Positions 58,901 through 64,000 of a stretch of 64,000 bases of DNA are shown here, piece by piece (position 1 is the first letter of the stretch; each line of letters starts with the position of its first letter). The notes beneath the pieces are model-generated. The model was not told where the DNA came from, did no database searches, and saw nothing but the letters and a program-made list of their open reading frames with translations. The translations under genes and the position numbers were made by a program. Origin of the DNA: Centrapalus pauciflorus (lineage: Eukaryota > Streptophyta > Magnoliopsida > Asterales > Asteraceae); contig JAANYP010004686.1 of assembly GCA_020465985.1 (NCBI GenBank), positions 1 through 64,000 on the forward strand, read 5' to 3'.

Positions 58901-60922
58901 TAGATACATATTTATATACTAAGTATAAGTGATTGTTAAGGTGCTCATGTTGTCTAAAATCAGAAATATAAAGTAGCCTTATTGTGCATTTGAAGCTTAT
59001 AAATACATAGTTACATAAAATAAGCTAACTATAGGAGCATGATAGTGTGTTCTTGCTGTCAAAACATTACACAAAGTGACTTATATGTGTAGCTCAAGAT
59101 TATAAACGTTTAGTAACTAAAATTTAAAATACGTGAATTCATGTGTGTGCCATTTAGTTAAACAAATCAAGTGAGATGCATTAGGATCTATGAAAAATAC
59201 TGACATTATAAGCATGTTTAAGTGATAATAACAAGTTAAATAAGCATTGAAAGTGTAGGGCTTTGAACGTAGGCCCAAGACCTTGGTTCTTGGCCCTAGA
59301 CTTGGCCCTTTTAGGCAAAAGGTCTATGTCATAGGCCTAATTACCTAATTTGCATTATGAGTCATATGCATCACTTATGTAAATGTTAAGTAGATTTTTT
59401 AAGCATTGTATGTCATTATATGCATTCATCTGAGTTCCAAGTGTAAATGCAAGTCAAAGAAAGACCAATTAAGGTCACACATGTTCATGATCAATCATGA
59501 AAGCTCATAAAGTCTTTAAATCATGTCAAGACAAGCTACAAGTCCAATTGTGATGCAACATGAAAGTTAATGAAAACCAAAATGACATGATAAGCTTAGT
59601 CAATGAACAAGTCTTACACATAAGCTTCCAAAAGTCAAAGAATAACAACAGAAATACGCAAATGTGTTGTTTAAATCCTTTAAAGCTTATGTTAATGTGA
59701 ATGCCAAATATTGAACAAGTCCAGCTAAATCTGAACTGTTATAAAGTCAAAGCAACTGAAAAATGGGTAAAAGCTCATAAATTCAAAGCTATTGAAAGTA
59801 GGTTAAAGTCAGTGTCAAGCTAAAGTCTAGACTAAAGTGTATTAAATCCTGAGATAACTTAGGTGGTGGAGTAATCCGCTTGTGAAAGCCAAAGTCCAGA
59901 AGCTAAAGTGTGTTAAATCCTAATATATATTCCTCTTGTGAAAGACAAAGTCAACAGCAAAGCCATAAACAGTAACTGTGAGTTATAGAAATATTTCAGT
60001 TTAACATGCTTGTCCTCGGTGAGACATAGTTTTGTTCTAGCCTTAGTTGAGATTCTTATATGCCCAGGTATAATGTGACTTGTGCACACCATGGTATGGT
60101 GATGCCCTATGGATCATGATAGCATTTGATAGATCATCCAGCACACATGTTATTACAGTTGCTTTCAGTTATTGTTACAAACTAATATTTCTATCATTGA
60201 CTTGCTTATCTGAGTTTACTTTCAATACTTGCTTCATTGACATATATGTTCATTGCTCAGTTATCAGCTTAGTCTGGTCTGTCATACACCTTTTTTATGT
60301 CACCTGTTCTTGTGAACATGGTGGTTGACTACTCTGAATTCTCCCACACGTAATCTACGAGTAGCTAGCCTAGTATTGTTTGTGTATTGGCCCCGACTAA
60401 AAGCAAGAGCGTGTGGCCTTCACATCATCCTGCTCTTTATGAACTATGTCTCACTTTGTGTGCTTGGTGATGGCAGTCAAGTTAAATCACACTAGTACCC
60501 ACATTTACCTCCTAGTGTTATGGCATGTTGAATGTTAAATATATAAACTCACTAAGCCAACGCTTACAGTTGTTGTTTAATCTTTTTACAGGTCTAATCA
60601 AGATTAAAAGTCAAAGATCAAAGTGAAGTCTACCCATGTTTTTAAGAGTACTAGTCTAAAGTTTAAGGTAATAGACCACTACTCAATTAAAGTTTGGTAC
60701 AAATTAAAGTCAGACCTTATGGTGGTTTGGGTAGTTATGTCATATCATGAAGTAAAGTTAAAGTTGCAACAGACTAGTCCATAGTACCCTTCATAACTTT
60801 AATTTCAAAATTGTAATGTATTATTCCGCATTGTTTTAATTAAATCTATCTTAGTTATGATTGTTACTATGTTCAACTTGGAACCTTGTCGTTAAGACTC
60901 TTCTGGAAGGTTGGGTCTTACA

Positions 60923-61620
60923 GACATACCTTTTCTTATATCAAAATACCTTTATAAGAAGGCTAAAGGTTATAAGTTTGACTTGCCTCTTTGGGCTAAA
61001 GCTGGAACAACAGAATACAACAGAACAAGACAAAGATTCGGCAGTAAGAAGTCAAAGATGACTTTTGTCAGGTTTTTCTTATTGCAAAAAAGTAAGTTTG
61101 TCTCCTTATTAGACATTCACGATTTCCTTACAACCAATGAAAAAGCTTCACTTGGATCCTCTGTAGGACTATAAAATAGAAGCTTCTAAGGAGAGAAAAA
61201 ACAAGAGAGAACCACTTGAATGCAAAGAGAGTTTGTCAATCCATGCATGCACGTTCTACTGCAACTAGAGTGACAAAGCTAAGTTTGTCTAAGTTGTTCT
61301 AAGTGAACTTGTCCTCTAAGCTGTTCAGTTAAGTCTTGTAAACATACACTAAGTGTGTAAACAGTGATTCGATCTTAGTGAGTTATTTCATCGTATCTAG
61401 TTTGAGTGAGTCTTAGACAAGCATAAACTGTTGTTCATTCTGTAATCTCAGTATGGATAAATCCACAATCCAAACCTGTTTGTAATTTAACATACTTGTT
61501 AATATATATATACATACATTGAGAAAAATCTGAGTGATTTTTTTATAACTGTATTCACCCCCCCCCCCCCCTCCTTTTAGAGTTACTTTTGAGATATTGG
61601 GATAACCTTTTGGGACCTAT
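60923..61620 (+). mobile_element. Family S LTR remnant, plus orientation
   Basis: From about 61015 the sequence matches the reverse complement of the S LTR at 37777-38817 (ACAAGACAAAGATT, CTTTTGTCAGGTTTTTCTT, TTGGGATAACCTTTTGGGACCTA). It has a 14-C tract at 61558-61571. The first 90 bp (60923-61010) are not clearly LTR. The LTR start is missing because the G2 LTR cuts it. It probably is the 3' LTR of the plus-strand host copia. Confidence 0.7.
61558..61571 (+). repeat. Poly-C tract (14 C) in S LTR
   Basis: Equivalent in position to the 18-G and 5-G tracts of the minus-oriented S LTRs. Confidence 0.95.
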
Positions 61621-61639
61621 CAACCCCCTTCTAGATTAC

Positions 61640-63000
61640 CACTTCTACACAACACCAAATGGACCAAAGATCACCCAACCAATCAGATCATAGGTGACCC
61701 ATCATCTGGTGTAAATACACAACACACATCATCATTTCCTCAACAAGAGGATGTTTCAATTTCTCACGGGGATTTTTCACATTTGCTATCCGAGGATCAT
61801 TTGGATTCTTTTAATCATAAAACAAGTACACTGCTGCCCCTGTGTTCGTTTCTAGATTCTGCACAAGTAATAGAGCCTATTCAAACACTTTCCAGGACAC
61901 TTAAGTCGTTGCATTTGTTGCAACAAGTACAGAAGTACTTAGTGTACCTGTTAGAACATCTATAGTGTCAATTGCACCTGTTGCACCTTCACAAGGATTA
62001 GATGGAAGTCCTACCAGAGCTACATCACTGCCATCTCTGACCATAGGCCACACAGATGTTCTTTTCACAAGCACAACTGTTGTGTCAACTGGTAGTCTTC
62101 GTGAGCAAGGAGATACTGTTATCACCCTTTATCACTGAACCAAGACTTGATAAGGCTACTCAGAATGTTAATATCAACATGAATTATCAGTTTGGTTTGA
62201 TGATGGAACAGATGACGAAAATGCAGAGATTTGTAAAAAGGTAAAGCTACAACTACTAAGACTGAGATTGTTCAAGTTGATTCTAATGCTGAGTTACGAA
62301 GTTATTGTGAAGATCTGTTTGCCCGTATAAATGCAAGAATGTCAAGTTTAGAGGCTACGGTTGTTAGTGCTTTAGGAGCTTTATCTAAAAGATTTGCTCA
62401 ATTGGAAGAAACATGTAAGTCTCAAGCCTCGAGTTCCAAAAGAAAGCATGATGATCATGATTCTGATGATCCTCATAAGGGGGAGAAGAGGCAGAGGCAT
62501 AGAGACGTTGATAAACAACTGGTTTTGTATGAGGAAAAACAATCTGAGGGAAAAGTTCTTGATCCTGGTATTGGATCTGAGCCACCTGGTACTCAACGTA
62601 ATATGGGATTGATTCTTTATGATGATGTTCTAGATCCGGTGAGTAAGCATTCTAAGTATGAAGGCAATTTTGTTTTTTAAGAGTATGGAGACTCCGATAA
62701 AGAAGATGAGCTTTTGATGATTGAAGGAGTTGAGATAAAAGGAGCTGAAATTGAAACTGAATCTACTAAATTTAAAATTGCTAAGACCTCTGTTTATGCT
62801 GAAAGATTAGTAGAAGAGGAGGAATTAGTTGAGGAGATTTTGCAAGAAACAAGCTCCACTTACATTTTTGAAGTTAGTTCGCGTTATTGAGCCAAACATG
62901 CCGAAAATGGTGAATTATGCTAGTTTTTTGCGAAACAAGGCTCAACCACAGGAAAAGGTTCGTGTATGGTAAAGAATTGTTAAGCTGAAAAGAATTGATA
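61640..63000 (+). pseudogene. T-like third ORF fragment
   Basis: Read with frameshifts, it parallels the middle and C-terminal thirds of the T third ORF: ATSLPSLTIGHTDVLFTSTT (T: ATSLPTLSTGHVDVLFTSST), a conserved coil around SSLEATVVSALGALSKRFAQ, EETCKSQASSSKRKHD, then EKRQRHRD, LILYDDV, ERLVEEEELVEEILQE and VIEPNMPKMVNYASFL. One open segment (62339-62680, 113 codons) is intact. The N-terminal FWHT region and the element's LTRs are missing. Function unknown; a charged, coiled-coil protein. Confidence 0.75.
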
Positions 63001-63035
63001 AAGATTGGTTTGTAATGTCTTTTATCTAGTAATCA

Positions 63036-64000
63036 TGTAACACCCTCCAAACCCGATTATATGTCACGTCATTTACAATACACAGGTGACAATATAAAAT
63101 CGATTTCACAATGTCAAAGGTTTACACAAACACAGTTAATTAAAACATTTTACACCATATTTACAACCCTGTTTAGCAGCTAACCCAGCATACCTGTTTC
63201 CCAAAAACCAGATATAATTATCCACATACAAAACCCGATACAGATACCCAAAGTTTCCCAACAGTATAGTAGCAACATACAGTTAACAAAATGCAAGACC
63301 CTCTGCAGCAACCCAAAGCTCCTACTTCTGCTCAGGAGTTGGCGGACCTATCTTCTATCCCCCTGATACACAGTTAGACTCGAATACGTAAGCTTCACAG
63401 CTCGTGAGTACACAAGGGTTTAGAGTTTGCACTAAATACATAATAACATAGCGCATGTTAAGCATAGCAATCACTGTAACTCTACACTACCTGGCATACC
63501 TCATGCCACACTAGCCTCTGCCCAGAGGCACACTAACCTCTACCCAGATGTACTTGAGATCCAATACATAATGAGATACCCATATGAATTGGGGAAACCC
63601 CTCCCCCCACAGCCAAGCCATGCATGTGGAGGCTTGCAGGAATAATAAGCTTAGGAGCGACCTGGCACTAAACACAACCACATATATATGGGAAACCTAC
63701 ATAGGGTTAAACAGAGCTACTCAACTCCTGCGATAACCGATCACGATCATCTCTATAATGGATCTCATATATTACTCAATATACATCTCAATATACATAC
63801 ACACAATTAACAAAAGGTAAGATCATACCTGAGGGTCAGCTCGCAATGCCCCCAACACAATCATAATAGTTTATGCACATATAGTGACTTGATAAAAGTG
63901 GGCCCTTTAAAAGGAACTCGTGTACTCACATGGATCACCCAGCTAACCATCACTAGTCTCGCTGATCCAACTCTATCTCAACGTGATCTCTATCAATCCC
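63036..64000 (-). mobile_element. Family-A-type gypsy LTR, partial, runs off window
   Basis: Starts TGTAACACCCTCCAAACC; in minus view the LTR ends GGAGGGTGTTACA, like the gypsy LTR ending at 20015. Inverted matches include TAAGCTTCACAGCTCGTGAG (LTR A: CTCACGAGCTTCCCAGCTTA) and AACTCGTGTACTCACATG. No PBS lies next to the end, so it is a 3' or solo LTR of a minus-strand copy whose body would be to the right. Confidence 0.75.

Larger units (their letters stand above)
57066..60922 (+). mobile_element. Gypsy-type LTR (family G2 relative)
   Basis: Begins TGTAAGAACCTGACA and ends GGGTCTTACA, related in the same direction to the reverse complement of the solo LTR at 8257-11164 (TGTAATGACCTGAACAT start, AATGTAATTTTAATTAC, GGCC cluster, AGTCAATGAACAAGTC segment). 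No gag, pol or PBS is visible, so it is a solo LTR. No 5-bp TSD is evident (CATTC against GACAT), which suggests an end deletion or recombination between copies. Short frames inside are not genes. Confidence 0.65.

Noticed and set aside
60861..61174. Two overlapping open frames of 66 and 87 codons
   Set aside because: From about 61015 they lie in the S LTR remnant; other S LTRs are not open here.

Overview
This is repeat-dominated nuclear DNA from a flowering plant. No intact host gene, tRNA, rRNA, CRISPR array or bacterial-type operon is visible. The evidence is: plant Ty1/copia and Ty3/gypsy LTR retrotransposons, initiator-tRNA-Met type primer binding sites (TGGTATCAGAG), CACTA-, hAT- and Mutator-type DNA transposons, MITEs, and very long (AT)n tracts. 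The style of the copia third ORFs and gypsy LTRs resembles Asteraceae repeats I know of, but that is an impression and not a database result.

Layout. 1-2458: a cluster of small inverted-repeat elements (Micron-type MITEs), each sitting in an (AT)n microsatellite. 2459-3620: a degenerate 21-bp minisatellite. 3640-12933: a decayed plus-strand copia element (copia-1). It is broken by a CACTA-like insertion (4901-7041) flanked by a 237-bp duplication of copia-1 sequence, and its 3' LTR is split by a solo LTR (8257-11164, TSD TGTCA). 12934-17754: a gypsy LTR (family A) split by another solo LTR (14309-17684, TSD GGTTT) that itself holds an (AT)n-embedded MITE. 18100-25016: a plus-strand gypsy element (LTR, PBS, gag, protease, RT, RNase H), full of stops. 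Its RT is split by a copia solo LTR (family S, 22610-24268, TSD TGTTC), which is in turn split by a Mutator-type hairpin MITE (23258-23796, 9-bp TSD).

25017-38817: a minus-strand, pol-deleted family-S copia element. It has a 3' LTR stub, a third ORF split by a solo LTR (26481-28335, TSD TCTTT), a gag start and a 5' LTR. A related plus-strand copia (family U) is inserted in it and arranged LTR-internal-LTR-internal (28874 to about 37021). The first U unit lacks pol. It carries a seven-unit array of covarying RNA hairpins (30838-31117) and a hAT element (32149-33145) with what looks like the captured 5' end of a plant gene.

38819-61620: a plus-strand copia host with INT, RT, RNase H, the start of a third ORF and a family-S LTR remnant. 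Its integrase is interrupted by an almost complete 13.8-kb minus-strand copia element (family T, 39404-53231, TSD ACTTC). T has LTRs, PBS, gag, protease, integrase, RT, RNase H and a long third ORF. A gypsy-type LTR (57066-60922) cuts the host's 3' end. 61640-63000 is a piece of a T-like third ORF, and 63036-64000 is the end of a minus-strand family-A-type LTR.

Main points of interest: (1) the hairpin array at 30838-31117, whose stems are kept by compensatory changes; (2) phased 21-22-bp TCGAGTT arrays in the gag leaders of T and both U units, and again upstream of T's third ORF; (3) the Pack-hAT; (4) the microsatellite-embedded MITE cluster; (5) the CACTA-associated duplication of flanking DNA. 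All boundaries were read by eye, so TSD-supported ends are firm and others approximate.
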